Shown: positions 37,701 to 47,522, counted from the stretch's first letter. The stretch: 64,000 bases of DNA from Pseudooceanicola nanhaiensis (GCF_020171315.1 NZ_JAIUZP010000004.1:372001-436000), one strand, 5' to 3'. Notes: generated from the sequence alone by a model not told the origin. Translations and numbers: made by a program.

Positions 37701-38101
37701 GGACGCAGCGCCAGCGTGCTCTCCACGTCGGACAGCAGCACCTCGGCCCCGGCCCGGTCCCGCAGGCGCAGGTCCCGCAGGTGGAACCGCGGCTGCCAGT
37801 CGTCCGTCACCACGAGGTCGAGGCCCGCAATCTCCACCGTCGCCCCCAGCAGGCCGGTGTTGATCTTCTGCTCGATCCGCGCCTCGACCCAGGGCGGCAC
37901 CTCGAAGGCACGCCCCCGGGTCAGCAGCAGGCCCACCAGCACCGCCAGCACGCAGAGCGCAATCACCAGACAGCCCGCACCGACGCCGCGCAGGGCCTTG
38001 TGGCCCCGCGATCTGCGGGGGCGCCCCTCGGGGGGCACCAACTGGTGCGGGCTCTGCTCCGGGGTCTCGTCCTCGGGCGCCGGCGGCGGGGCCTGTGTCA
38101 T
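34763..38101 (-). CDS. AsmA/YhdP-like giant envelope protein (DUF3971)
   Basis: 1112 residues. A proline- and charge-rich cytoplasmic start of about 40 residues leads to one membrane anchor (about 44-65, [17 protein letters not shown]), then more than 1000 residues of beta-rich periplasmic chain typical of AsmA/YhdP/TamB bridge-like proteins. There is a C-terminal AsmA-like segment ([20 protein letters not shown]). The family is thought to move phospholipid from inner to outer membrane through a groove. A Gly-rich insert ([11 protein letters not shown], about residue 865) is unusual. It is divergent from bcp. Confidence 0.85.
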   Translation of the reverse strand: MTQAPPPAPEDETPEQSPHQLVPPEGRPRRSRGHKALRGVGAGCLVIALCVLAVLVGLLLTRGRAFEVPPWVEARIEQKINTGLLGATVEIAGLDLVVTDDWQPRFHLRDLRLRDRAGAEVLLSDVESTLALRPLLQGRLAPYGIYVNGAMLRLRRNAEGRFDLDIGGDGRSTDLAQTMQTLEDMLAAPAFADMGRIEARALTLTYEDVPSNRTWTVDGGRILLQRRNAELSLRGDFALLSGQDYATTLGISYDTRIGEGGARLAVQLDEMPAADIATQSPALAWLAGVRAPISGALRVTIDERGRLGPLVGTLQAGQGVIQPTDTVSPIPFDSAVSYFRYEPSARRLRFDELSVQSPWVSAQAEGELRLQGDDPLHPSAMTGQFALSRFEANPADLYPAPVSLDAAKLDIRLALDPFEITLGDLSLVHRDETLRLSGWARALPEGWDVSVSGGMGRLTPGDLLSFWPAGVKPKTREWIEKNIFSGMMQDLQLGLRSKPQQAPEVTLGFGFAGLTATFMKHMPPISNGMGHATLENNRFVVVAEGGEVRAPQGGVVGIRGTSFIIPDVRIKGGPAEVRLQTDSTITAALALLDREPLNVMQKAGKPVTLADGRVKAQGTLNFPLKKGTPASEVRYAVTGQLANLRSEQIVPGRVLTASALQLSADNDALSISGTARLGDVPVGGTWRAEMGPEAGGRSKLEGWVELSDRFADEFRIGLPPNTFSGRGQGRVTIDLAKGQPAQFRLTSDLAGLGLRVDSLGWSLGEGTTGQLSVAGRLGSPPQVDEISLQAPGLSAQGALTLGADGQLASGTFDRVAVGDWLRGSVELQGRGAGRKPLVLVTSGTLDMRRLPTGMGGGSGGGGQGGDSTPVSLALQEMRISDAIALTDFRGNFTTQGGLQGSFEGRMNGGAAVSGEVVPQGGRSAIRLTAQDAGGVMASAGLLKQGRGGQLTLTLSPVAEPGSYDGDLRIKDLWIRDAPAMAALLNAISVVGLLEQLSGDGILFSDVEGKFRLTPDQVIVTESSATGASIGLSLDGYYGLKTRQIDMQGVVSPFYLVNGVGSLLTRKGEGLIGFNYTLKGTADAPQVSVNPLSLLTPGMFREIFRRPAPKVSQ

Positions 38102-38244
38102 TTCGGTTCGCTCTGGAGCGGGGTCGGTCTTGGCGCGGGGTCAGTCATCGAAACCGGCGCACCTTCTGGCGCAACCGCTCTTTTCTCTCGCCGCATGCAG
38201 CTTAATATCCTCCTCACATGGACGATACAGGAAAGGCAATCGCA

Positions 38245-38706
<462 letters not shown>

Positions 38707-38837
38707 TCCGGGCAGGACACGGTTTCGGCAGAAATGCTTCGAAAATTTGTCCCGTTTCCTCTGCAAACTCGGGTCTGTGCTGGCACGGGTCATGACGCCC
38801 GTGCTAGCCTCAGGCTGACCGCTGGAGGAGAACCGGA

Positions 38838-39236
38838 ATGCCCCTGGGCTACAAGCAGATGCTGGAGGAGGCCGACGCTGCCGTCACCTCCTTCTCGCCG
38901 ATCGATGCACTTGCGCTGAAGGAAGACCCGGCCGTGGTCTTCGTCGATATCCGCGATCCGCGCGAGCTGGAGCGCGAGGGCATGATCCCCGGGGCGAAAC
39001 ACGCGCCCCGCGGGATGCTGGAATTCTGGATCGACCCCGAGAGTCCGTACCACAAGGAATGGTTCGCCGAGGACCGCACCTTCCTCTTCTATTGCGCGTC
39101 GGGCTGGCGCTCGCTGCTGGCCGCCAAGCTGGCGCAGGACATGGGGCTGCGCGCCGCCAGCCTGCGCGGAGGCTTCGGCGACTGGAAGCGCGCCGGACAG
39201 CCGACCGCCGAACGCAAGGCCAAGCAAGACACGTGA
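38838..39236 (+). CDS. Rhodanese-like domain protein
   Basis: 132 residues with one rhodanese domain; the active-site loop is CASGWRSLL (Cys about residue 83) and the entry strand is VVFVDIRDPRELEREG. The GGAGGAG before the ATG is strong. Its stop codon overlaps the GTG start of the DUF455 gene by 4 nt, so both are probably made together. The extended HAPRGMLEFWIDPESPYH segment is typical of a subgroup common in marine alphaproteobacteria. The sulfur acceptor is unknown. Confidence 0.85.
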   Translation: MPLGYKQMLEEADAAVTSFSPIDALALKEDPAVVFVDIRDPRELEREGMIPGAKHAPRGMLEFWIDPESPYHKEWFAEDRTFLFYCASGWRSLLAAKLAQDMGLRAASLRGGFGDWKRAGQPTAERKAKQDT

Positions 39237-40057
39237 CCGACCTCCCCAAACCGCTGGCCGAAATGGCCGTCGACGTTCTGACCACCGCCGACGGGCGGGA
39301 GAAGACCGCCCTCTCGCATGAATATGCCGCGCTCTGGCGTGCCGCCCGCGAAGGCGGGGCCATCCCGCCGGTGGGCACCGCCAACCCGCCGATGCGCCCG
39401 TCGCGTCCCGCCAAGCCCGAACTGCTGGACCCGCGCGAGGTGCCGCGGCGCCGCCCGGGCACGCCCGAGGGCCGAAAGGCGATCCTCCATGCGGTGGCGC
39501 ATATCGAGCTGAACGCCGTCGACCTGCACTGGGACATCATCGCCCGCTTCGGCCATGTGCCGATGCCCGTCGGCTTCTACGACGACTGGGTCAAGGCCGC
39601 CGACGAGGAGAGCAAGCACTTCAACCTGATGTGCGACTGCCTCGAGGCGAACGGCTCCCACTACGGGGCCCTGCCCGCCCACGCGGGCATGTGGCGCGCC
39701 GCCGAAGGCACGGCCGAGGACCTCTATGGCCGTCTCGCCGTGGTGCCCATGGTGCTGGAGGCGCGCGGCCTCGACGTGACGCCGGGGATGATCGAGATCT
39801 TCCGCAAGGCAGGCGACGACGGCGCCATCGCGGCACTGGAAACGATCTATGCCGAGGAGGTCGGCCACGTCGCCTATGGGTCGAAGTGGTTCCACTTCCT
39901 CTGCGGCCGCGACAACCGCGATCCGCAGCCGTTCTTCCACGAATTGGTGCGGAAATACTTCCACGGGCCGCTGCGTCCGCCCTTCAACGAAGAGAAGCGG
40001 GCCGAGGCCGGTTTGCCGCCAGATTTTTACTGGCCCTTAACCGAAAACACCGTCTGA
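39233..40057 (+). CDS. DUF455 ferritin-like protein
   Basis: 274 residues starting from a GTG (VTDLPKPLAEMA) that overlaps the rhodanese stop codon. The helical core contains LHAVAHIELNAVDLHWD, DEESKHFNLM and YAEEVGHVAYG, in which E and E-x-x-H pairs could bind a di-metal centre as in ferritin-like enzymes. The activity of DUF455 is not established. The tight coupling to a rhodanese suggests a joint role, perhaps thiol or sulfur oxidation; that is speculation from context. Confidence 0.87.
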   Translation: MTDLPKPLAEMAVDVLTTADGREKTALSHEYAALWRAAREGGAIPPVGTANPPMRPSRPAKPELLDPREVPRRRPGTPEGRKAILHAVAHIELNAVDLHWDIIARFGHVPMPVGFYDDWVKAADEESKHFNLMCDCLEANGSHYGALPAHAGMWRAAEGTAEDLYGRLAVVPMVLEARGLDVTPGMIEIFRKAGDDGAIAALETIYAEEVGHVAYGSKWFHFLCGRDNRDPQPFFHELVRKYFHGPLRPPFNEEKRAEAGLPPDFYWPLTENTV

Positions 40058-40258
40058 CCCGACGGCAAGCCCTAAATTCCGCCGGTTTCCAACGGGATCG
40101 TCGGCAGTTTCCCGCCGAATCGGCAAGATTCCGTCGAGTGTTGCGAATCGGCCTCTCAAAATTGTTGCCCGGTCCCGGGGGGGCCGGTACACCCTTCGGA
40201 AACGTCTCGTTGGGGAAAATTGAGGCGTCTTGGGATGGGACAACAGGGACACGTCTTC

Positions 40259-41590
40259 GTGAGAACACGTCTTGCTATTCGCATGCACGCTCTGCTGGAG
40301 CGTCACTTTCCGGAACGCCGCCTCTTCCTTCGCTCCGATACGGACACGCGTTTCATCCGTCTGAAGCCGGGCACGCAGCTTATCGCTTTTGCCGGGGGGG
40401 CCGCCGTGGTCGCCTGGGCGATCATCGCGACCGCGATCCTGCTGATGGACAGCATCGGCTCCGGCAACTACCGCGATCAGGCGATGCGCGACCAGACGAT
40501 CTATCAGGACCGCCTGAACGCCATGGCCGAGGACCGTGACGCCCGCGCCGAGGAAGCCCTCGCCGCGCAGGACCGCTTCACCTCTGCCCTCGACCAGATT
40601 TCCGTCATGCAGTCGCAGCTGCTGGCCTCCGAGACCCGCCTGCGCGAATTGGAAACCGGGATCGGCGTGATCCAGACCACCCTGCGCAAGACCGTCAAGG
40701 AACGCGACACCGCCCGCGCCGAAGCCAGCCAGATGAAGCAGACCATGGCCGAGGCTGGTGCCGGCACCGGTGGCATGGGCGGACAAGACAGCGCCACGAT
40801 GTCCTTCCTGACCGCCGCACTCGCCGACACCGCGGTCGAGCGCGACACGATTTCCAGCGATGCACAGGACGCCCTGCTGGCCGCCGACGAGATGGCCACC
40901 GAACTGGCCCTGATGCGCGACCAGAACGACGCCATCTTCCGCCAGCTGGAAGAGGCGATGACCGTCTCGATCGCGCCGCTCGACAAGATGTTCCGCAACG
41001 CGGGCATGAACACAGACAGCATCATCGAGCAGGTCCGCCGCGGCTATTCCGGCCAGGGTGGCCCGCTGACGCCGATCTCGCTCTCCACCATGGGCGAGGA
41101 ACCCTCGCCCGATGCGAGCCGCGCGAACCGCATCCTGAACCAGCTCGACCGGCTGAACCTCTACCGGATCGCCGCCGAGAAGGCGCCCTTCGCCAACCCG
41201 GTGCATAACAACTACCGCTTCACCTCGAACTTCGGCTACCGCCGCGACCCCAAGACCGGCGGCCGCCGGATGCACGCGGGCGTCGACTTTGCGGGCCCCG
41301 TGGGCACGCCGCTTTATGCGACGGCTGACGGTGTCGTGATCCACGCCGGCTGGTCTTCGGGCTATGGTCGTCTGGTAAAGATCCAGCATGAGTTCGGAAT
41401 CGAGACACGCTATGCCCACATGAGCAAGATCCGGGTGCAGAAGGGACAAAGGGTCTCGCGCGGTGACCGTATCGGTGATATGGGGGCATCCGGGCGTGTA
41501 ACTGGCCCGCATCTGCACTATGAGGTGCGCATTGGCGGCAAAGCCATCAATCCGATGACATATATCAAGGCAGCGAGAGATGTTTTCTAA
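40259..41590 (+). CDS. M23 family metallopeptidase with membrane anchor and coiled coil
   Basis: About 443 residues from a GTG (VRTRLAIRMHALLERHF); ATGs at 40235 and 40283 are also possible and no ribosome site is decisive. One membrane span (about 48-70) is followed by a periplasmic coiled coil (about 85-170). The M23 domain near the C-terminus has HAGVDFAGPVGTP and PHLHYEVRIGG supplying the zinc ligands. Such enzymes cut peptidoglycan cross-links or act as activators. The end of the gene overlaps the bactofilin gene by 11 nt. Confidence 0.88.
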   Translation: MRTRLAIRMHALLERHFPERRLFLRSDTDTRFIRLKPGTQLIAFAGGAAVVAWAIIATAILLMDSIGSGNYRDQAMRDQTIYQDRLNAMAEDRDARAEEALAAQDRFTSALDQISVMQSQLLASETRLRELETGIGVIQTTLRKTVKERDTARAEASQMKQTMAEAGAGTGGMGGQDSATMSFLTAALADTAVERDTISSDAQDALLAADEMATELALMRDQNDAIFRQLEEAMTVSIAPLDKMFRNAGMNTDSIIEQVRRGYSGQGGPLTPISLSTMGEEPSPDASRANRILNQLDRLNLYRIAAEKAPFANPVHNNYRFTSNFGYRRDPKTGGRRMHAGVDFAGPVGTPLYATADGVVIHAGWSSGYGRLVKIQHEFGIETRYAHMSKIRVQKGQRVSRGDRIGDMGASGRVTGPHLHYEVRIGGKAINPMTYIKAARDVF

Positions 41591-42089
41591 GAGCAAAATC
41601 CAAGAGCCCGGCCCGAAAGCCACTGAAGGTGCCACTCCGGCTGCCTCGGAAGCGCCTGCGCCCAAGCCTACGCCGTCGTCCGACTACAAGCCCACCGCGC
41701 CCAAGGCCAAGCCGCCGGCATCGGTGCTCTCCTCGGATCTCAACATCACCGGTAACCTGAAGACCACCGGCGACATCCAGGTCGAGGGCACCATCGACGG
41801 TGACATCCGCGCCCACCTGCTGACCATCGGCGAAGGCGCCACGATCCGCGGTGAAGTGACCGCCGACGACGTGGTGATCAACGGCCGCATCATCGGTCGC
41901 GTCCGCGGCATCAAGGTGCGCCTGACCTCCACCGCCCGGGTGGAAGGCGACATCATCCACAAGACCATCGCCATCGAAAGCGGCGCCCACTTCGAGGGCT
42001 CGGTCCAGCGTCAGGACGATCCGCTCTCGGCCAAGGGCAAGGCTCCGCTGGCCCCGCCGGCTCCCAAGCCCGCAGGCGGCCAGGCCTGA
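41580..42089 (+). CDS. Bactofilin (polymer-forming cytoskeletal protein)
   Basis: 169 residues. A flexible Pro/Ala/Lys-rich start (about 1-48) and tail (about 145-169) flank the bactofilin beta-helix, seen as regular strands: VLSSDLNITGNLKTTGDIQV, IDGDIRAHLLTIGEGATIRG, VVINGRIIGRVRG, ARVEGDIIHKTIAIESGAHF. Bactofilins polymerise without nucleotide and recruit peptidoglycan enzymes. The 11-nt overlap with the M23 peptidase implies a joint wall-shaping module. Confidence 0.93.
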   Translation: MFSKSKIQEPGPKATEGATPAASEAPAPKPTPSSDYKPTAPKAKPPASVLSSDLNITGNLKTTGDIQVEGTIDGDIRAHLLTIGEGATIRGEVTADDVVINGRIIGRVRGIKVRLTSTARVEGDIIHKTIAIESGAHFEGSVQRQDDPLSAKGKAPLAPPAPKPAGGQA

Positions 42090-42113
42090 TCAGGCTTCAG
42101 AGTTCGCATACGG

Positions 42114-42139
42114 AAGGCCGGGGAGACCCGGCCTTTTTT
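42114..42139 (+). terminator. Rho-independent terminator after the bactofilin gene
   Basis: AAGGCCGGG pairs perfectly with CCCGGCCTT around GAGA and is followed by more Ts. It ends the M23-bactofilin transcript. Confidence 0.9.
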
Positions 42140-42397
42140 GTTGCGCGAGGGGTGCGCCGCGACAAGAGCGGTCAAGGCAGGCGCGTTACTTCTCAGCGAT
42201 CCCGAAAACCTAAGGCCCGAAAATAGGTCCGGCATCGCTCTGCGCGGACCATATTCGCAACCCCGGCCCAAACCGCCCCGCGACCCGCAACATTGTCCCG
42301 TGAGCAGCCTCCAGCCCGGATTGTTTTCCTCCCTCCACCATACCGCGTCGCATGCAACCCCCTTGCCAGATGCGCCTCGTCCCGCCACATATCGGGC

Positions 42398-43249
42398 ATG
42401 ACCACCACCCTGCCCCCCCTCGCCGACGGCTGGCCGGAGCTTACGCCCGGCTGGGTCTGGCTCTGCGGTGCCGGCCCCGGCGATCCGGGGCTGCTGACGC
42501 TTCATGCCCTCAACGCCCTGCGCCAGGCGGAAGTCGTCGTCTACGATGCGCTCGTCCACGAGGAGATCCTCGCCTGGGCCCCGCAGGCCGAGATGATCTA
42601 TGCCGGCAAGCGCGGCGGCAAACCCTCGGCCAAGCAGAAGGACATCTCGCTCCGCCTCGTCGATCTGGCGCGGGCGGGCAAGCGGGTGCTGCGGCTCAAG
42701 GGTGGCGATCCCTTCGTCTTTGGTCGCGGCGGCGAAGAGGCCCAGACCCTCGTCCAGCACGGCGTGCCGGTGCGGATCATCCCCGGCATCAGCGCAGGCA
42801 TCGGCGGGCTGGCCTATGCGGGCATCCCCGTCACCCACCGCGACGTGAATCAATCCGTCACCTTCGTCACCGGGCACGACCAGACCGGCGCGGCCACCGG
42901 CTCGCTGAACTGGCAGGCGATCTCGGATGGCAGCCAAGTGATTGTGATCTACATGGGCATGAAACACGCCCAGCATATCGCCACCGAGCTGCTTGCCGCG
43001 GGCCGTGATCCGCAGGAGCCGGTGGCCGTCGTCTCACAGGCCACCACCCCCGACCAGCGGGTACTGGAAAGCACGCTCTCCACGCTGGTGGCCGATATCG
43101 AGGCCGCCGGGATGGAGCCGCCCGCGATCCTCTGCGTCGGCAAATCCGTGCTGATGCGTCAGGTGCTTGACTGGCAGGGGATGCTGCGGGGCGAGCCGCC
43201 CCGGAACCTCGATCCCCTCGGCCGCGGAAAGCCTGCCGAAGTCACGTAA
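42398..43249 (+). CDS. cobA: Uroporphyrinogen-III C-methyltransferase
   Basis: Predicted 283-residue SAM-dependent enzyme making precorrin-2 for siroheme and cobalamin. It has the signature GAGPGDPGLLTLHALNALR and YDALV, RLKGGDPFVFGRGGEEA, and VTHRDVNQSVTFVTGH. It lacks CysG dehydrogenase/ferrochelatase domains, so it is the stand-alone type. The ATG giving MTTTLPPLADGW is the family-like start; the open upstream frame is GC-driven. No B12 riboswitch is visible upstream. Confidence 0.94.
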   Translation: MTTTLPPLADGWPELTPGWVWLCGAGPGDPGLLTLHALNALRQAEVVVYDALVHEEILAWAPQAEMIYAGKRGGKPSAKQKDISLRLVDLARAGKRVLRLKGGDPFVFGRGGEEAQTLVQHGVPVRIIPGISAGIGGLAYAGIPVTHRDVNQSVTFVTGHDQTGAATGSLNWQAISDGSQVIVIYMGMKHAQHIATELLAAGRDPQEPVAVVSQATTPDQRVLESTLSTLVADIEAAGMEPPAILCVGKSVLMRQVLDWQGMLRGEPPRNLDPLGRGKPAEVT

Positions 43250-43325
43250 GTGACAGGGTCATGCGTGCATAAATGAACCTTTTGTCATCTTGCCTGCCCC
43301 AAGGGCGGGCACTACGGCAGAGGGC

Positions 43326-44543
43326 ATGAGCAGCACCACCTACATCCCCGACGATTCCCGCGCCCGGCGCAATGTCGTGATCCTCGTCATGGCGCAGGCC
43401 ATCATGGGCGCGCAGATGCCGATGATCTTCACCATCGGCGGGCTGGCCGGGCAGTCGCTGGCCTCCAACCCCTGTTTCGCGACCCTGCCGATCACGATGA
43501 TCGTTCTGGGCTCGATGCTGACCGCGACGCCAATCTCCGCGATCATGCAGAAATACGGGCGCAAGGCGGGCTTCTTCCTTGGCGCGGGCGGCGGGGTGCT
43601 GGGCTCTGTCATCGGGGCCTACGGGCTCTACTCCGGCTCCTTCGGCATCTACATCCTCGGCTCGCTCTTCACCGGCATCTACATGTCGGCGCAGGGCTTC
43701 TACCGCTTCGCCGCGACGGATACCGCCAGCGAGAGCTTCCGCCCCAAGGCGATCTCCTACGTGATGGCGGGCGGGCTGCTGGCCGCGATCATCGGGCCGC
43801 AACTGGTCAAGGTGACCTCCGAGGCGCTGGTGATCCCCTTCCTCGGCACCTACCTCGCCGTCATCGCGATCAACGTCTTCGGTTCGCTGCTCTTCACCTT
43901 CCTCGACATTCCCAAGCCGCCCAAGCCCGCCGCTGACGCCCCCGCGGGCCGGACCCGGCGCGAGCTTCTGGCCGAGCCAAAGATCGCCGTGGCGATCATC
44001 GTGGCCATGGTCTCCTACGCGCTGATGAACCTCGTCATGACCTCGACGCCGCTGGCCGTCGTGGGCTGCGGCTTCCAGCAGGGCGATGCGGCGAATGTGG
44101 TCTCCTCGCACGTTCTGGCGATGTATATCCCGTCGTTCTTCACCGGCCACCTGATCAACCGGTTCGGCGTGCGCAAGATCATGGCCAGCGGGCTCGTCAT
44201 CCTCGCCGGGGCCGCCGTGGTGGCGCTGGAAGGGGTCGAGCTGGAGAACTTCTTCGGCGCGCTGATCCTGCTGGGCATCGGCTGGAACTTCGGCTTCATC
44301 GGCGCGACGACCATGCTGGCAGGCGCCTACAAGCCCGAGGAGCGTGGCCGGGTGCAGGGCCTCAACGACCTCATCGTCTTTGGCGGCGTGACGCTGGCGT
44401 CCTTCTCCTCCGGCGGGCTGATGAACTGCTCGGGCGGCTCGCCAGTGGACGGCTGGAACGCGGTCAACATGGCCATGGCGCCGATGCTGATGCTGGCGGG
44501 CGGCGCGCTGATCTGGCTGGCCTTCCGGCCCAAGTCGCTCTGA
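43326..44543 (+). CDS. MFS transporter
   Basis: Predicted 405-residue carrier with twelve hydrophobic segments. MQKYGRKAGFFLGAG is the loop 2-3 motif (D/G-R-x-G-R-R-like) and YKPEERGRVQGLNDLIVFGG is a typical stretch of segments 10-11. The cargo is unknown. It follows cobA after 76 nt on the same strand; a link to tetrapyrrole metabolism would be guesswork. It converges on a GNAT gene across a short GGGGCGG/CCGCCC hairpin. Confidence 0.86.
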   Translation: MSSTTYIPDDSRARRNVVILVMAQAIMGAQMPMIFTIGGLAGQSLASNPCFATLPITMIVLGSMLTATPISAIMQKYGRKAGFFLGAGGGVLGSVIGAYGLYSGSFGIYILGSLFTGIYMSAQGFYRFAATDTASESFRPKAISYVMAGGLLAAIIGPQLVKVTSEALVIPFLGTYLAVIAINVFGSLLFTFLDIPKPPKPAADAPAGRTRRELLAEPKIAVAIIVAMVSYALMNLVMTSTPLAVVGCGFQQGDAANVVSSHVLAMYIPSFFTGHLINRFGVRKIMASGLVILAGAAVVALEGVELENFFGALILLGIGWNFGFIGATTMLAGAYKPEERGRVQGLNDLIVFGGVTLASFSSGGLMNCSGGSPVDGWNAVNMAMAPMLMLAGGALIWLAFRPKSL

Positions 44544-44574
44544 GGACGCGCCGGGGCGGTCTCCCCCGCCCTGC

Positions 44575-45030
44575 TCAGAAGGTCTTCTTGAACCCCACGT
44601 GGCTGGGCGCATAGCCCAGCCTCTCGTAGAACCGATGCGCGTCCTTGCGGGCGTTGTTCGAGGTGAACTGCACCAGCGCCGCGCCCGCCGCCCGGGCGCG
44701 CCGGTCCACGTCCTCCATCAGCGCCTGCCCCACCTTCTGCCCGCGCATCTTCGAGGCGACGCGCACCGCCTCCAGCTGGGCCCGGTCCGAGGCCATGAGC
44801 GAGAGGTTCGAGATGATGGTAAGCTGGTAGCAGGCGACGATCTCTCCCCCGCTCTCGCCCACGTAGACGCGGTTTCCGGGCTGCGCGAGGATCGCCTCGA
44901 AGGCCCGGGCATAGACCTCCGGCTCCGCATTCTCGCGCTGTGCGCCCAGCAGGTCCTCGGCAAGCAGCGCGACAATGGCGGGCACATCGGCGGCGGTGGC
45001 CTCGCGGAAGGTGACGGGGGGCGTGGTCAT
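44575..45030 (-). CDS. GNAT family N-acetyltransferase
   Basis: 151 residues. The N-terminal VTFREATAADVPAIVALLAED and the acetyl-CoA loop VRVASKMRGQKVGQALM identify the GNAT fold; LVQFTSNNARKDAHRFYERLGY is the usual C-terminal half. The ATG giving MTTPPVTFREA has AAGGA nine nucleotides upstream. The acceptor is unknown. Confidence 0.88.
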   Translation of the reverse strand: MTTPPVTFREATAADVPAIVALLAEDLLGAQRENAEPEVYARAFEAILAQPGNRVYVGESGGEIVACYQLTIISNLSLMASDRAQLEAVRVASKMRGQKVGQALMEDVDRRARAAGAALVQFTSNNARKDAHRFYERLGYAPSHVGFKKTF

Positions 45031-45385
45031 GGGCGGCGTCCTTCTGTGGTGGGCTATCGGTGGCACGGCGGCGCGGGGTTGTCACGCACTATACGGTGGC
45101 GAAGAGCCTGCGGCGTTGAAGATGCCCGGCAATAGCGCAGGCCCCTGCCGGACAGAGGGCCGCGCCCGTCCCGGGGCCGGAGGGCGTCTTGCAAAGGCTC
45201 CGGGGGAGCCTTTGAGCCCGCAGGGGGCGACAGCCCCGGGGGCGCACAGCGCGCCCGCTCAGGGGGCGGGACAGGCGCGGCCCGGACGCGAGGCGTCCGG
45301 GCGGGTATTCTCATCAGGGACGGAAAAGCCGCCAAAGGTTTCCCCGTGGCGGCTCTCTGGCTTGATCTCGTCGGGGCGCCCCGCC
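45031..45385. other. 355-nt GC-rich intergenic region with hairpins
   Basis: No gene is supported here. It contains CAAAGGCTCC/GGAGCCTTTG around GGG (about 45191-45213), a GGGGGC-GACA-GCCCC hairpin (about 45224-45240) and CGGACGC/GCGTCCG (about 45292-45301). The arrangement of a GGGGGC hairpin beside a variable hairpin recalls the repeats at 49163-49236 and 62415-62476 but lacks their conserved ends. Confidence 0.5.
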
Positions 45386-46435
45386 TCACGGCAGGTGGTA
45401 GAGCCACTCCCGCGTCTCGAACTTCTGCGCGGCCAGCTCCTCGGCCTTCGCGTATTCCTCCGGAGTGATCGCGCCCGTGCCGCCGCCATAGAGGTCGTGG
45501 AACGTCGCCTTCATCCGCTCGATCACCGCGCGCCGCTCCAGCCCGGTCTGACTGCGCACCGGGTCCACCCGCTTGGCCGCCGAGGTGATCCCCTTGTCCG
45601 AGATCTTCTCGCGCCCGATCCGCAGGACCTGCGTCATCACGTCGGCATCCATGTCATAGGCCATGGTCACGTGATGCAGCACCGTGCCCCCGGCATAGCG
45701 TTTCTGCGCCGCGCCGCCGATCTTGCCCTTGGAGGAGGTGATGTCGTTCAGGGGCTTGTAGACCGCGTCGATCCCCAGATCGTTCAGCGCCTTCAGCACC
45801 CATTGATCGAGGAAGGCATAGGAGGCCCCGAAATCCATGTCCGAGACCAGCTCCCCCGGCGCATAGAGCGAATAGGTGATGGTCGAGCCCGGCTCCACCA
45901 GCATGGCCCCGCCGCCGGTCACCCGGCGCACGATCCCGATGCCAAGCCGCGCGGCCGCCTCTTCGTCGACCTCGTTCTTCACCGACTGGAAGTTGCCGAT
46001 CACCACCGCGGGCCGCTCCCATTCCCAGAAGCGCAGGGTCGGACCCCGCCGCCCGGCGGCGACCTCGCGGGCCAGCACGTCGTCGAGTGCCAGATGCATC
46101 GCCGGGCTCACCGCCTCGCTGTCGATCACCTGCCATTCGAAATCGCGCCACGACTTGCTGACGCCAAGCGCCCGGCGGACAGCGATGGCGATCGCATGGG
46201 CCGAGAAGCCCATCAGCGCCGCGCCGGGACGCAGGCCCCGCGTCACCGCCGCCTCGATCCCCTCGGGCGCGGTCTCGACCGGCAGACCGTTCAGCGCGGC
46301 GCGGATATCCTCCAGCGCCTCGGGCGGCTCGAGGAAGAAGTCCCCGGTGATCTGCACATCCGCCAGCTTGCCGTCGCGGACCTCCAGATCCGCCACCACC
46401 AGCTTGCCGCCATGAACCTTGTATTCGCCGTGCAT
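45386..46435 (-). CDS. Lipoate-protein ligase A family
   Basis: Predicted 349 residues. The first 85 residues (MHGEYKVHGGKLVVADLEVR ... FFLEPPEALEDIRAAL) form an accessory domain like the LplA C-terminal or LplB domain placed in front. The catalytic domain has RRVTGGGAMLVEPG (lipoyl-AMP loop) and SSKGKIGGAAQKRY with the conserved Lys. The family attaches lipoate to E2 and GcvH proteins; lpdA elsewhere in the window uses the same cofactor. AAGGAG precedes the chosen ATG. Confidence 0.87.
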   Translation of the reverse strand: MHGEYKVHGGKLVVADLEVRDGKLADVQITGDFFLEPPEALEDIRAALNGLPVETAPEGIEAAVTRGLRPGAALMGFSAHAIAIAVRRALGVSKSWRDFEWQVIDSEAVSPAMHLALDDVLAREVAAGRRGPTLRFWEWERPAVVIGNFQSVKNEVDEEAAARLGIGIVRRVTGGGAMLVEPGSTITYSLYAPGELVSDMDFGASYAFLDQWVLKALNDLGIDAVYKPLNDITSSKGKIGGAAQKRYAGGTVLHHVTMAYDMDADVMTQVLRIGREKISDKGITSAAKRVDPVRSQTGLERRAVIERMKATFHDLYGGGTGAITPEEYAKAEELAAQKFETREWLYHLP

Positions 46436-46560
46436 TCGCCTGCTCCTTGTTCGTCTCGATGTCGATCTGCCGACCGGCCTGTGGCCAGCCAGCTGTCCGG
46501 CCCGCGCGCCGCCATCGGCGCATCCAGACCCATATGTCCCGCGTATCGCCGCCCCCTGCG

Positions 46561-47364
46561 CTACCAGCGCCCGGTGGCCACCCGCCACGCCAGCCCGGCG
46601 CGCTCCCGAAACGGCCGCTCGGCAATCGCGCCGGCGGCCACGTCCCCGGGCCGCGCGCGCACCTGCCGCAGGACCGCCTCCGCCGCGCCGACGCCCGCAA
46701 GCGCGGGGCGCGCCTCGGGCGAGACCTGCGCCCGCCCGGCCCGCGCCCGCTTCAATCGTTTCAGCCCTGTGTCGGCGAGATCACGCACCGCATGGGCCCG
46801 CCCGTCCGGCAGGGGCCGCTTGCCCGCCGCCTCAAGGTCCGGGATCGCCCGGAACCAGTTCGCCAGCCCGAGGGCAAAGCCCGCATCCCGCGCCACCGCC
46901 TCGTCCACCGGGCCAAGCGCCCGGGCGGCGACATAGGTCAGATGCCCGCTGGTCGCATCAAGGTAGCCGGTGAAGGCCGCGCCATCGGTGAAAGGCTCGC
47001 TTTCGATGTCCCACCGCCGCGCGGCGACCAGCCCGTCGAGCAGCCGCGCGCCCTCTGCATCCAGCACCAGCGCCAGCGGGGTCACCACCTCATGACGCCG
47101 CACGAACCCGCCCGAGGCGATCTCCTCCAGCGCGTCGCGCCACCATTGCAGACGCATCTCGGCGATCATCGGCTCCTTGGTCACCCAGGGCGCGCGACTG
47201 ACCTCGATATTGAACGCATAGAGCGGGAAGAGCACGGCCCGCGCCGCCACCGGCGCGGCCATGGCCACGCGGAACCGCTCCGCGTCGCCCCGCTCCACCA
47301 GGGCGGCACAGGCGGTGAGGTCCTCGGAAAACCCGCGGGCCGGGTCGGGCTTGAGTTCTGACAC
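46561..47364 (-). CDS. Squalene/phytoene synthase family protein, NDUFAF6-like
   Basis: 267 residues from a GTG (VSELKPDPARGF) with GGAGG nine nucleotides upstream. The trans-prenyltransferase fold is seen in LFPLYAFNIEVSRAPW and EMRLQWWRDALEEI. The two Asp-rich catalytic motifs (DxxxD) of true phytoene or squalene synthases are not preserved, and no carotenoid genes are nearby. This matches the NDUFAF6/complex I assembly factor branch found in alphaproteobacteria and mitochondria rather than a terpene enzyme. The role is inferred. Confidence 0.75.
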   Translation of the reverse strand: MSELKPDPARGFSEDLTACAALVERGDAERFRVAMAAPVAARAVLFPLYAFNIEVSRAPWVTKEPMIAEMRLQWWRDALEEIASGGFVRRHEVVTPLALVLDAEGARLLDGLVAARRWDIESEPFTDGAAFTGYLDATSGHLTYVAARALGPVDEAVARDAGFALGLANWFRAIPDLEAAGKRPLPDGRAHAVRDLADTGLKRLKRARAGRAQVSPEARPALAGVGAAEAVLRQVRARPGDVAAGAIAERPFRERAGLAWRVATGRW

Positions 47365-47522
47365 GCGCGCGGACCTCCGGATGGCGCGCGCCGGCACGGA
47401 GGGCACCGGCGCCTACCGGTCAGATAGCCCCTGCGACGGGCGGGGAAAACCCCCGCCCCGCACAAGTCCCCCGCGCAGATCCACAGGAGAAGCCCCCCGC
47501 AGGCGCCACGCTCTACGGGCGG

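Noticed and set aside
42140..42397. Possible cobalamin riboswitch before cobA
   Set aside because: I looked for the B12-box and conserved leader stems and saw neither.
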